From Collinsella sp. (GTDB lineage: Bacteria > Actinomycetota > Coriobacteriia > Coriobacteriales > Coriobacteriaceae): a stretch of DNA of 11,775 bases. The DNA is taken from NCBI GenBank assembly GCA_022713905.1, contig JAIHTM010000061.1:1-11775 (forward strand), written 5' to 3'. The first letter of the stretch is position 1, and every line of letters begins with the position of its first letter. Below, in pieces: positions 1 to 6,096 of this stretch. The notes beneath the pieces are model-generated. The model worked only from the letters and a program-made list of their open reading frames with translations. It was not told the DNA's origin and made no database searches. A program made the position numbers and the translations under genes.

Positions 1-21
1 GGGCCTTCAGAAGCCTTAAAC

Positions 22-42
22 AGGAACTATTCCACCGCAACT
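22..42. repeat. Dispersed repeat arm after the sotB stop codon
   Basis: Read on the minus strand, this 21-base segment contains TTGCGGTGGAATAGTTCCT and begins 15 bases after the sotB stop codon. All 21 bases match 4115-4135 exactly in inverted orientation, far beyond chance in a window this size. The other copy is one arm of a long hairpin (4117-4179). By analogy, the matching arm here probably lies just left of position 1, so the window appears to begin inside the loop. It could be the 3' hairpin or terminator of sotB; that role is inferred. Confidence 0.8.
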
Positions 43-57
43 GATGAGGGGACGTGA

Positions 58-1254
58 TTAGGCGACGGGCTTGGCGCGGCGGATGGCCGGAAACAGCACG
101 GTGATGGCGAGGATGACGCCCACGACGGCAATCGCCCCGCCCACAAAGCCGATCCAGGCGATACCGGGACCCGAAACCACGGCTCCGCCGATCGCGGTAC
201 CCGTGCCGATACCGAGGTTGAACAGGCCCGAGAAGATCGACATGGCGACGGCCGACGAATCTGCCGGCGTATGCTTGATGAGCTCGGCCTGAAACGCCAC
301 GTTAAAGGCCGTGGCGCAGCAACCCCACAGTGCGCAGACGGCAAGCACTGTCACGAGCGACGATGCGGCCGGCCCCATGAGCAGCAGGGCCACCGGCACG
401 CCGGAGAGCGTGATAGCCAAGAACGGGAAGCGATGCCCATCGAACAGGCGGCCAAACAGCCAGCTTCCGAGCAAACCAGAGCAGCCAAACGCCGTCAGCG
501 TCATGGTAATGGCGCCCGCATCGACGTGCGCGACCTGCGCCAGGAAGGGCTCGATATAGCTGTAGCTTGCGTAATAGCCGGTCGCCATGAAGACCGTGAC
601 TGCGTAGAGCGCGATGAGGAGCGGGTTCTTGAGCAGCTCGGGCAGCTGTTTGACAGTAAAGCGCTCACCCGCCGGCATGGCCGGGAACACCGCTGCCTGG
701 TAGACGACCGCGATGGCTGAGAGGCCCCCGACCACGGCAAACGTCATGCGCCAGCCCACGGCCAAGCCAATGGCGCGACCGAGCGGCAGGCCAAAGATCT
801 GCGCGATGGACGAGCCCGTAGCGATCATGCTGATGGCGAGCGCTCCATGGCGGGTGTCGACCAGACGCGACGCCATGATCGAGGCGACCGACCAGAACAC
901 GGCATGTGCGCAGGCGACCACCAAGCGCGCGCAGACCAGGATGGGATAAGTCGGCGCCACAGCGGACAGGAACTGACCGAGCGAGAACACGGCCAGCACG
1001 CCCAGCAGCATCCGCTTGAACTCAAAGCGCGAGGCGAACACCATGAGCGGCAGCGACAGCAGCATGACGCCCCAGGCATAGACCGAGATCATGATGCCCG
1101 CCTGGGCCTCGGTGAGCGAGAACGACGCGGCGATATCAGTCAAAAGGCCAATGGGCATAAACTCCGACGTGTTGAACACGAACGCACAGCAGGTGAACCC
1201 GACGAGTGGGAGCCACTGCTTGAGCGTGATGCCGTCTTGCCTTGTCTGAGTCAT
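58..1254 (-). CDS. sotB: SotB-like MFS sugar/drug efflux transporter
   Basis: This encodes a 398-residue membrane protein of the major facilitator superfamily, DHA1 group, closest in recalled sequence to the SotB/YdeA exporter of enterobacteria. SotB exports arabinose, lactose analogues and related sugars with proton exchange. The family segment FNTSEFMPIGLLTDIA is at residues 27-42, YAWGVMLLSLPLM at 59-71, GLPLGR at 155-160, GWRMTF at 167-172 and SYSYIEPF at 230-237, each with a close counterpart in SotB. About twelve hydrophobic segments fill the length, which is normal for the family. The ATG at 1254 was chosen because GGAG lies 9 bases upstream and the SotB-like N-terminus begins there; a longer reading frame would run into the feoB terminator. 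It has its own promoter and is probably monocistronic. The family is well supported, but the exported substrate is not known. Confidence 0.88.
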   Translation of the reverse strand: MTQTRQDGITLKQWLPLVGFTCCAFVFNTSEFMPIGLLTDIAASFSLTEAQAGIMISVYAWGVMLLSLPLMVFASRFEFKRMLLGVLAVFSLGQFLSAVAPTYPILVCARLVVACAHAVFWSVASIMASRLVDTRHGALAISMIATGSSIAQIFGLPLGRAIGLAVGWRMTFAVVGGLSAIAVVYQAAVFPAMPAGERFTVKQLPELLKNPLLIALYAVTVFMATGYYASYSYIEPFLAQVAHVDAGAITMTLTAFGCSGLLGSWLFGRLFDGHRFPFLAITLSGVPVALLLMGPAASSLVTVLAVCALWGCCATAFNVAFQAELIKHTPADSSAVAMSIFSGLFNLGIGTGTAIGGAVVSGPGIAWIGFVGGAIAVVGVILAITVLFPAIRRAKPVA

Positions 1255-1287
1255 ATATAACGTCTCCAATCGTTTTGAGCGGAGGCG

Positions 1288-1317
1288 ATTATATAGCAAC
1301 GGCCCCGCATCCGTCAG
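1288..1317 (-). promoter_or_regulatory. Promoter of the sotB-like gene
   Basis: On the minus strand a perfect TATAAT lies at 1293-1288. An imperfect -35, CTGACG (four of six), is at 1317-1312 with an 18-base spacer. Transcription would start near 1281, giving a leader of about 27 bases that contains the GGAG ribosome site. The -35 sits in the loop of the feoB terminator hairpin. Confidence 0.6.
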
Positions 1318-1333
1318 TACAGATGCGGGGCCG
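1300..1333 (-). terminator. Terminator hairpin downstream of feoB
   Basis: A perfect 12-base-pair GC-rich stem (1300-1311 with 1322-1333) has a 10-base loop and lies about 40 bases after the feoB stop codon. On the minus strand the stem is followed by TTGCTATATAAT, which is AT-rich but lacks a clean T run, so termination may be incomplete. It separates feoB from sotB. Confidence 0.7.
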
Positions 1334-1374
1334 AAAACAATTCGATACACAGAGGTTGCGCCGTCAATTCATAA

Positions 1375-3735
1375 CTAAGCCAACCCCAGCAATATGCCCG
1401 CCGAATGCACGACAAACGCCACGATCCAGGCAACGGCGACCTGAAACGCGAATACGGCCACGGCATAGCGCGCGCCCAACTCGCTCTTGACGGCGCCGAT
1501 TGCCGCCACACAAGGCGGGTACAGCAACGTAAAGACCAAGAACACGTAGGCGGCAAACGGCGAAAACATGGTCGACAGCGCCGCGGGCGACGTTGCGCCC
1601 AAAAGCACCGTGAGCGTCGAGATGACGCTCTCCTTGGCAATGAGCCCCGTGACGAGCGCCGTCGAGGCGCGCCAGTCGCCAAAACCGAGCGGGGCCAACA
1701 CCGGCGCGATGATGCTACCCAGACCGGCAAGCAGGCTTTGCGACTGGTCGGCGACCACATTAAAGCGGATATCGAACGTCTGAAGGAACCAGATGACCAC
1801 GGTCGCGGCAAAGATAATGGTAAAAGCCTTGGTGATAAAGTCCTTGGCCTTATCCCACGCTAGCATCACCGTCGTCTTAATACTCGGCAGGCGGTAATTG
1901 GGAAGCTCCATGATAAACGGCACCGGGTCGCCCTTAAATGCCGTGCGGTTGAGCACCAAAGCCGCGATGCAGCCGACCATGATACCGATCAGATAGAGCG
2001 AGACCATGGCGGGAACCGTCGCCTGCGGGAAAAACGCCCCGCACAGCAAGCCGTAAACCGGCAACTTGGCTGAGCAGCTCATAAACGGCGTGAGCATGAC
2101 CGTCATCTTGCGGTCGTGCTCGGATGGGAGCGTACGGGTCGACATGATAGCCGGCACGGTGCAGCCAAAACCGACGAGCATGGGCACAAAGCTGCGGCCC
2201 GACAGGCCGAAGCGACGCAGGACTTTGTCCATGACAAAGGCTACGCGTGCCATGTAGCCGGAGTCTTCCAGAATGGAGAGGAACAAGAAGAGCACGACGA
2301 TAATCGGCAGAAAGGTCAGCACGCTGCCCACGCCCGTAAGCACGCCGTCGACAGCCAGCGAGCGCACTACGTCGTTGGTACCGAACGCCTTGAGGCCCGC
2401 ATCGGCCGAGGCGATGATGGCAGCGATACCGTCCTCCATAAGTCCCTGCAACGCCGCGCCGATCACGCCAAACGTCAGCCAAAAGACGAGGCCCATAATC
2501 ACCAGGAACGCCGGAATGGCTGTGTAACGACCTGTCAGGATGCGGTCAATCTTGACGGAGCGCACGTGCTCGCGGCTCTCATGCGGCTTAACGACGCAAC
2601 GCCCACACACGTCGCCGATAAAGCTAAAGCGCATATCGGCCAGCGCGGACAGGCGGTCGGTGCCAGCCTCGCCCTCCATCTGGGTAATGATGTGCTCGAT
2701 GGCGTCGAGCTCGTTGCGGTCCAGGTGAAGCGCCTCGGTTACCAGCTCATCGCCCTCGACCAGCTTGGTCGCCGCAAAACGCACGGGGATGTGCGCCGTC
2801 GCGGCATGGTCCTCGATCAGGTTGGCAATGCCGTGGATGCAGCGATGCAGCGCACCGCCGTCCGGACCGTCGGGCGCACAAAAGTCCAGGCGACCAGGGC
2901 GCTCGCGAAAGCGCGCCACGTGCAGGGCATGATCCACCAGCTCGCCGATGCCCTCGTTGCGGGCAGCGCTAATGGGGACAACGGGCACGCCCAGCAGGCT
3001 CTCGAGCAGGTTGACGTCCACGGCGCCGCCGTTGGCCGTCACCTCATCCATCATGTTGAGCGCGATGACCATGGGGCGGTCGAGCTCCATGAGCTGCAGT
3101 GTCAGGTACAGGTTGCGCTCGATGTTGGTGGCGTCAATGATGTCGATGATGGCGTCCGGGCGCTCGTCAAGGATGAACTGACGGCTCACGACCTCTTCGC
3201 CTGTGTACGGCGACAGGGAGTAAATGCCAGGCAGGTCGGTAACGCTCGCCTCGGGATGGTTACGGATGGTGCCATCTTTGCGGTCGACCGTCACGCCGGG
3301 AAAGTTACCGACGTGCTGGTTGGAGCCCGTCAGCTGGTTGAATAACGTGGTCTTGCCGCAGTTTTGGTTGCCGGCGAGGGCAAAGTGCAGCGGCGCGCCC
3401 TCGGGCACGGCCGTCTTTGCCGCACGGGGCGAATACGTCCCCTCGCCCAGAGCCGGATGCTCCGTCGTGCCGATTGCGGCGTTAGCGCGCGGACCCGTAT
3501 CGGTGTCGTGAATACCCACGAGCTCGATGCGAGCGGCATCGTCCTTGCGCAGCGTCAACTCGTAGCCACGTAGGCGGATCTCGAGCGGGTCACCCATGGG
3601 GGCGTACTTCATCATGGTGACTTCGGTGCCCGGCGTTAGACCCATGTCCAAAATATGCTGTCGGAGTGCCTGATCGTCCGATGCCACCGATGCGACAACG
3701 GCGTCCTTTCCAATCTCGAGTGTATCGAGCTTCAC
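1375..3735 (-). CDS. feoB: Ferrous iron transporter FeoB with fused N-terminal FeoA domain
   Basis: This encodes a 786-residue inner-membrane Fe(II) importer. Residues 1-75 form a FeoA-type SH3-like domain (ILDMGLTPGTEV and similar). After a linker of about 40 residues comes the cytosolic G domain: G1 GNQNCGKT (122-129), G2 in GVTV (147-150), G3 DLPG (167-170), G4 NMMD (227-230) and G5 SA (256-257). A helical insert follows, then the membrane part from about residue 405. The two FeoB gate motifs are GFGCTVPAI (522-530) and SCSAKLPVY (553-561). The GTG at 3735 was chosen because GGAGG lies 9 bases upstream and the FeoA fold begins at once; in-frame ATGs further up add residues unlike FeoA. Gln replaces the usual Pro in GNPNCGKT. 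No separate feoA or feoC is present. Upstream palindromes suggest metal-responsive control. Confidence 0.96.
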   Translation of the reverse strand: MKLDTLEIGKDAVVASVASDDQALRQHILDMGLTPGTEVTMMKYAPMGDPLEIRLRGYELTLRKDDAARIELVGIHDTDTGPRANAAIGTTEHPALGEGTYSPRAAKTAVPEGAPLHFALAGNQNCGKTTLFNQLTGSNQHVGNFPGVTVDRKDGTIRNHPEASVTDLPGIYSLSPYTGEEVVSRQFILDERPDAIIDIIDATNIERNLYLTLQLMELDRPMVIALNMMDEVTANGGAVDVNLLESLLGVPVVPISAARNEGIGELVDHALHVARFRERPGRLDFCAPDGPDGGALHRCIHGIANLIEDHAATAHIPVRFAATKLVEGDELVTEALHLDRNELDAIEHIITQMEGEAGTDRLSALADMRFSFIGDVCGRCVVKPHESREHVRSVKIDRILTGRYTAIPAFLVIMGLVFWLTFGVIGAALQGLMEDGIAAIIASADAGLKAFGTNDVVRSLAVDGVLTGVGSVLTFLPIIVVLFLFLSILEDSGYMARVAFVMDKVLRRFGLSGRSFVPMLVGFGCTVPAIMSTRTLPSEHDRKMTVMLTPFMSCSAKLPVYGLLCGAFFPQATVPAMVSLYLIGIMVGCIAALVLNRTAFKGDPVPFIMELPNYRLPSIKTTVMLAWDKAKDFITKAFTIIFAATVVIWFLQTFDIRFNVVADQSQSLLAGLGSIIAPVLAPLGFGDWRASTALVTGLIAKESVISTLTVLLGATSPAALSTMFSPFAAYVFLVFTLLYPPCVAAIGAVKSELGARYAVAVFAFQVAVAWIVAFVVHSAGILLGLA

Positions 3736-3744
3736 GTCCGTGTT

Positions 3745-3751
3745 CCTCCCC
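3745..3751 (-). promoter_or_regulatory. Ribosome binding site that fixes the feoB GTG start
   Basis: The minus strand reads GGGGAGG here, with 9 bases between the GGAGG core and the GTG at 3735. None of the upstream in-frame ATGs has a comparable site, so this decides the start. Confidence 0.8.
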
Positions 3752-3777
3752 CGGCGCCCACAGGGCGTTGTATTTAT

Positions 3778-3818
3778 GTTCACCATGGCTAACCGTTTGC
3801 CATGGCTAACCAATTTTA
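3778..3818 (-). promoter_or_regulatory. feoB promoter with two tandem palindromic operators
   Basis: On the minus strand a -10-like TAAAAT lies at 3818-3813; the -35 is weak. Covering the expected start point are two 16-base palindromes separated by one base. GTTTGCCATGGCTAAC (3795-3810) has seven of eight pairs matched, and GTTCACCATGGCTAAC (3778-3793) has six of eight. Together they give a 12-base direct repeat, CCATGGCTAACC, with a 17-base period. This placement is typical of repression. GGTTAGCC-like half-sites resemble, but do not match, DtxR/IdeR-type boxes. The regulator is therefore inferred, with a metal-responsive repressor the obvious candidate for an iron transporter. Confidence 0.5.
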
Positions 3819-3894
3819 AGCTTACATGATAGCGTGAACACACAACGACGTTCAATCAGCAGATTGGCGCAATGGGGACAGGCAGGAGAGTTCA

Positions 3895-4095
3895 GGGCCA
3901 TAGTTTCCCGATGAGGCCTCTCGGGGAAACTACATCCCAGAATTCTGGCTCGAAACGGGATATGGTTTCCCAAACAGGCCTCTTACGGAAAATGCATCCC
4001 GGAATCCCCACTCGAAACGGGACGCACTTTCCCAGTCGAGGCCCTATGGGAAACTGCGTCCCACCTTGAAAGGCAAAACTGGGACGCAGTTTCCG
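3895..4095. repeat. Tandem array of 62-base palindromic units
   Basis: Three full units and a partial fourth repeat with an exact 62-base period. Left arms start at 3895, 3957, 4019 and 4081; right arms start at 3924, 3986 and 4048. Each unit is a left arm like GGGACGCAGTTTCCC, a 14-base loop containing AGGCC, a right arm like GGGAAACTGCGTCCC, and an 18-base spacer ending CTCGAAAC in the first two units. Unit three pairs 14 of 15 positions, unit one 12 of 15, and unit two about 10 plus two wobbles. The left arm of the fourth unit also pairs perfectly over 14 bases with the right arm of the third. There is no open reading frame of note, no CRISPR-like unique spacers and no adjacent cas gene. 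Function is unknown. Confidence 0.9.
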
Positions 4096-4098
4096 GGC

Positions 4099-4156
4099 GG
4101 GGCATCAAAAACGAAGTTGCGGTGGAATAGTTCCTGGATGGACTGGTTGATGCCCC
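4099..4156. repeat. Ten-base inverted repeat interleaved with the 4117-4179 hairpin
   Basis: GGGGCATCAA at 4099-4108 is the exact complement of TTGATGCCCC at 4147-4156. The second arm lies inside the loop of the larger inverted repeat, so the two pairings interleave. They may be alternative structures or chance; ten bases is weak evidence alone. Confidence 0.5.
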
Positions 4157-4179
4157 AGATAGGAACTATTTCACCGCAA
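4107..4179 (-). terminator. Long inverted repeat, probable 3' hairpin of the hydrolase gene
   Basis: TTGCGGTGGAATAGTTCCT (4117-4135) pairs with 4161-4179 over 19 positions with a single G/A difference, which is a G-U pair in RNA of one orientation. The loop is 25 bases. On the minus strand it begins 29 bases after the hydrolase stop codon, and five bases past the stem there is TTTTT (4111-4107), as in a rho-independent terminator. The long loop is unusual for one. One arm recurs at 22-42, so this is also a dispersed repeat. Confidence 0.6.
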
Positions 4180-4208
4180 GTTATTGAAGGGCTGGGATGC
4201 CGAGACTC

Positions 4209-5108
4209 TTACAGATGGCGCTCCAGGAAGCGGAAGGCTAGGCGAATCCAAGGGCGGACCGCCACCTGCTTGTCCTCGTTGTCGACCGCGGTGTTGGCGT
4301 TGCCGAGTGAAAGGCCGTGACCTCCCTGGTCAAAGACGTGCATCTCGCAAGCGACGCCCTCCTCCGCCATGCGTTGGGCAAACGGGTAGACCTGCGCAAT
4401 CGGCGCCGTCTTGTCGTCGGACACGCCCCACACAAAGGTCGGTGGCATCTGACGCGAAACATGCGTGGTGGGGCAGATGTCGGCCAGATGCTCGTCAGTT
4501 GCCTCGCCGCCCGTCACCATCGACAGGTAGTCGTTGAGCAAATCGCGCCCCGTCTTGCCGCCCGTCTTTGGCACACGCAAGTCAATGCGCGGATCGCGCG
4601 TCTGTATGTCGCGCACATAGGCAAAGTCGAGCAATGGATAGCCCAGCACCACGGCATCGGGACGAATGTCGTCCGGACGCGCCCCGGCAAGTGCCGCAAA
4701 GGGGCCGGTCTTCCACTGTGTTGCCAGCGAGGCGCAAATCATGCCACCAGCAGAAAAGCCCACGACGCACACGCGCTTAGGATCGACATGCCACTCGTCG
4801 GCGTTGGCGCGCACCGTGGCGACCATCTTGGCAAGATCTGCCTGGGGGTGCGGAAAGCTCACGTCACCCGTAGAACTCGTGACATAGTTGAGCACAAAGG
4901 CCTGGTAGCCGCGGTCCAAAAATGCAAACGCCACCGGGTCCTGCTCGTGCGGAGCGATATGTGTAAACCCGCCTCCGCCGCAGATAATCACCGCGGGGCG
5001 GCGGCCATTCGGTTTATCGGGCAACGGCTCGGCACCCAAATACGTAAACGTCGCCGGATAATCCTCGGTCGGCTCCTCGCCCCACAGCGCATGGTTCTCG
5101 ACAATCAT
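4209..5108 (-). CDS. Alpha/beta hydrolase, esterase of the BD-FAE/Aes-like group
   Basis: This encodes a 299-residue soluble enzyme with no signal peptide and the full set of esterase landmarks. CGGGGFTH (43-50) is in the oxyanion-hole position of the HGGG motif. The nucleophile elbow GFSAGG (117-122) places the catalytic Ser at 119. GVSDDKTAP (228-236) supplies the acid (Asp231 or 232), and GGHG (262-265) supplies His264. Length and motif order match carboxylesterase/acetylxylan-esterase-like members of COG0657; such proteins often remove acyl groups from sugars or small esters. The ATG at 5108 was chosen because AAGGGAG sits just upstream; a longer in-frame extension has no family-like sequence. 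A promoter-like pair lies close upstream. It points the same way as feoB but is separated by 473 bases of repeats, so it is probably independent. The substrate is unknown. Confidence 0.88.
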   Translation of the reverse strand: MIVENHALWGEEPTEDYPATFTYLGAEPLPDKPNGRRPAVIICGGGGFTHIAPHEQDPVAFAFLDRGYQAFVLNYVTSSTGDVSFPHPQADLAKMVATVRANADEWHVDPKRVCVVGFSAGGMICASLATQWKTGPFAALAGARPDDIRPDAVVLGYPLLDFAYVRDIQTRDPRIDLRVPKTGGKTGRDLLNDYLSMVTGGEATDEHLADICPTTHVSRQMPPTFVWGVSDDKTAPIAQVYPFAQRMAEEGVACEMHVFDQGGHGLSLGNANTAVDNEDKQVAVRPWIRLAFRFLERHL

Positions 5109-5127
5109 ATGTGCTCCCTTCGCGCAA

Positions 5128-5155
5128 ATTATGCGCCCTTGTTTTTCGCCTTCAA
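5128..5155 (-). promoter_or_regulatory. Promoter of the hydrolase gene
   Basis: On the minus strand TTGAAG (5155-5150) and CATAAT (5133-5128, five of six) are 16 bases apart. Transcription would begin near 5121, leaving a short leader that carries the AAGGGAG ribosome site before the ATG at 5108. Confidence 0.5.
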
Positions 5156-5270
5156 GCGTACCCCACTTGAACCCGTGGCGCAGAAACACTCCGGCAATAA
5201 GTTTCCCTCCAACTGATATATCACATAATCCCAGCTCAGAGGTATCGCGAGCAGCGTAGAATAGGGGGCG

Positions 5271-5304
5271 TTGACCAAGCCGCGAAACACATATGAAACG
5301 TTTC
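5271..5304 (+). promoter_or_regulatory. Promoter and palindromic operator of the crr-like gene
   Basis: TTGACC (5271-5276, five of six) and TATGAA (5292-5297, four of six) are separated by 15 bases, slightly short. Overlapping the -10 and start region is a perfect 10-base palindrome, GAAACGTTTC (5295-5304), with the central CG typical of LacI/CcpA-family operators. Control by a sugar-responsive LacI-type regulator would suit a PTS gene, but no such regulator lies in the window. Confidence 0.45.
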
Positions 5305-5351
5305 CGGCAAACCAAACGCGCGATATGCGCCTATTTAAGTTGGAGGCAACT

Positions 5352-5915
5352 ATGGGTCTGCTCGATTCGCTTAAGTCCACCTTCACCTCGACCGGCGAGG
5401 CGTCCGTTCCGCCCGCAGCAAGCTTCGCCACCCGCGAAGGCGTCATCTATGCCCCCGTCAACGGCGTGCTCGTCAACCTGAACGAGGTTCCCGACGAGAC
5501 GATCGCCTCGGGCATGCTTGGCCAGGGCTATGGCATCGAGCCCATTACCGGCACCATCTATGCGCCCGCCAACGGCCGCATCGGCGCCACCACCGTCACC
5601 AACCACTCCATCGGCATGATTACCGAGGACGGCCTGCGCGTGTTCATCCATGTTGGCCTGGGCACCGTGGAAATGAACGGCAAGGGTTTTGCCCGCTTTG
5701 TCGAGATGGGCGATGTGGTCAAGGCAGGCCAGCCGCTCATCAGCTTCGACCGCGAGGCCATTAAGGCCGCTGGTCACGAGGACATCGTGACCGTCATCGT
5801 CTCCGAGCTCGATCGTCTTAAGAGCATCGACCATGTCGGCGAGTCTGGAACGCTTATCGGCGGCAACCCGCTCGTCAAGCTTGGCGACCCGCTGCTGGTT
5901 GCCAAGACCAAGTAG
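5352..5915 (+). CDS. crr: PTS glucose-type EIIA component
   Basis: This encodes a 187-residue cytoplasmic phosphocarrier of the EIIA-Glc family, which takes phosphate from HPr and passes it to an EIIB domain during sugar uptake. GQGYGIEPITGTIYAP (57-72) is the family's G-x-G-x-A-I-x-P region. NHSIGM (84-89) carries the supporting His85, and FIHVGLGTVEMNG (98-110) carries the phosphorylated His100. The 15-residue gap between the two histidines equals that of His75 and His90 in E. coli Crr (169 residues). The N-terminus is about ten residues longer. The ATG at 5352 has GGAGG five bases upstream. No EIIB, EIIC, HPr or EI gene is nearby, so it probably serves one or more permeases encoded elsewhere, or has a signalling role. 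It stands alone between a promoter and a terminator. Confidence 0.93.
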   Translation: MGLLDSLKSTFTSTGEASVPPAASFATREGVIYAPVNGVLVNLNEVPDETIASGMLGQGYGIEPITGTIYAPANGRIGATTVTNHSIGMITEDGLRVFIHVGLGTVEMNGKGFARFVEMGDVVKAGQPLISFDREAIKAAGHEDIVTVIVSELDRLKSIDHVGESGTLIGGNPLVKLGDPLLVAKTK

Positions 5916-5952
5916 CCAGGCCCCACGCCACACAGCCAAAAGGCACCTCGTC

Positions 5953-5986
5953 AAGCGCCCGCGACCATTTGGCCGCGGGCGCTTTT
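5953..5986 (+). terminator. Rho-independent terminator of the crr-like gene
   Basis: An 11-base-pair stem (5953-5963 with 5974-5984) has a 10-base loop and is followed by TT, then CGTTT. It begins 37 bases after the stop codon and separates the gene from asnS. Confidence 0.88.
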
Positions 5987-6041
5987 CGTTTGAAAAACCA
6001 TCCCGCCAATGCCTTATCTGTATAGCTCAAATGAGCCGAGC

Positions 6042-6050
6042 TGCTAGAAT
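6042..6050 (+). promoter_or_regulatory. Extended -10 promoter of asnS
   Basis: TGCTAGAAT combines the TGn extension with a five-of-six -10 hexamer (6045-6050). No convincing -35 lies 16-18 bases upstream, which extended -10 promoters tolerate. Transcription would start near 6057, giving a leader of about 40 bases. That leaves no room for a T-box. Confidence 0.5.
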
Positions 6051-6086
6051 ATCGAACTGTATGGATAACTATCATTCAACCGTTAT

Positions 6087-6093
6087 GGGAGGA
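6087..6093 (+). promoter_or_regulatory. Ribosome binding site that fixes the asnS GTG start
   Basis: GGGAGGA lies four bases (after its GGAGG core) before the GTG at 6097. The in-frame ATG at 6085 overlaps this site and the one at 6061 has no ribosome site, so both are rejected as starts. Confidence 0.75.
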
Positions 6094-6096
6094 TAC

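Noticed and set aside
271..720. Plus-strand reading frames within the sotB-like gene
   Set aside because: They are antisense shadows of a GC-rich gene with intact family motifs, have no ribosome site and show biased Arg/Gln/Gly-rich composition.
2116..3345. A 409-codon plus-strand frame opposite feoB
   Set aside because: It is antisense to FeoB, whose motifs are all intact. The composition is that of an antisense shadow and there are no recognisable domains.
3736..3855. Longer feoB start at in-frame ATGs (3855 or 3786)
   Set aside because: The added residues do not resemble FeoA, would lie across the promoter and operators, and lack a ribosome site comparable to the one before the GTG at 3735.
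3895..4095. CRISPR array
   Set aside because: The period is regular, but whole units including the spacers are related to one another, the units are palindromic over most of their length, and no cas gene is nearby.
5214..5223. TGATATATCA palindrome as a CRP/FNR-type site
   Set aside because: The half-site spacing is two bases instead of the usual four or six, and it is not placed near either promoter.
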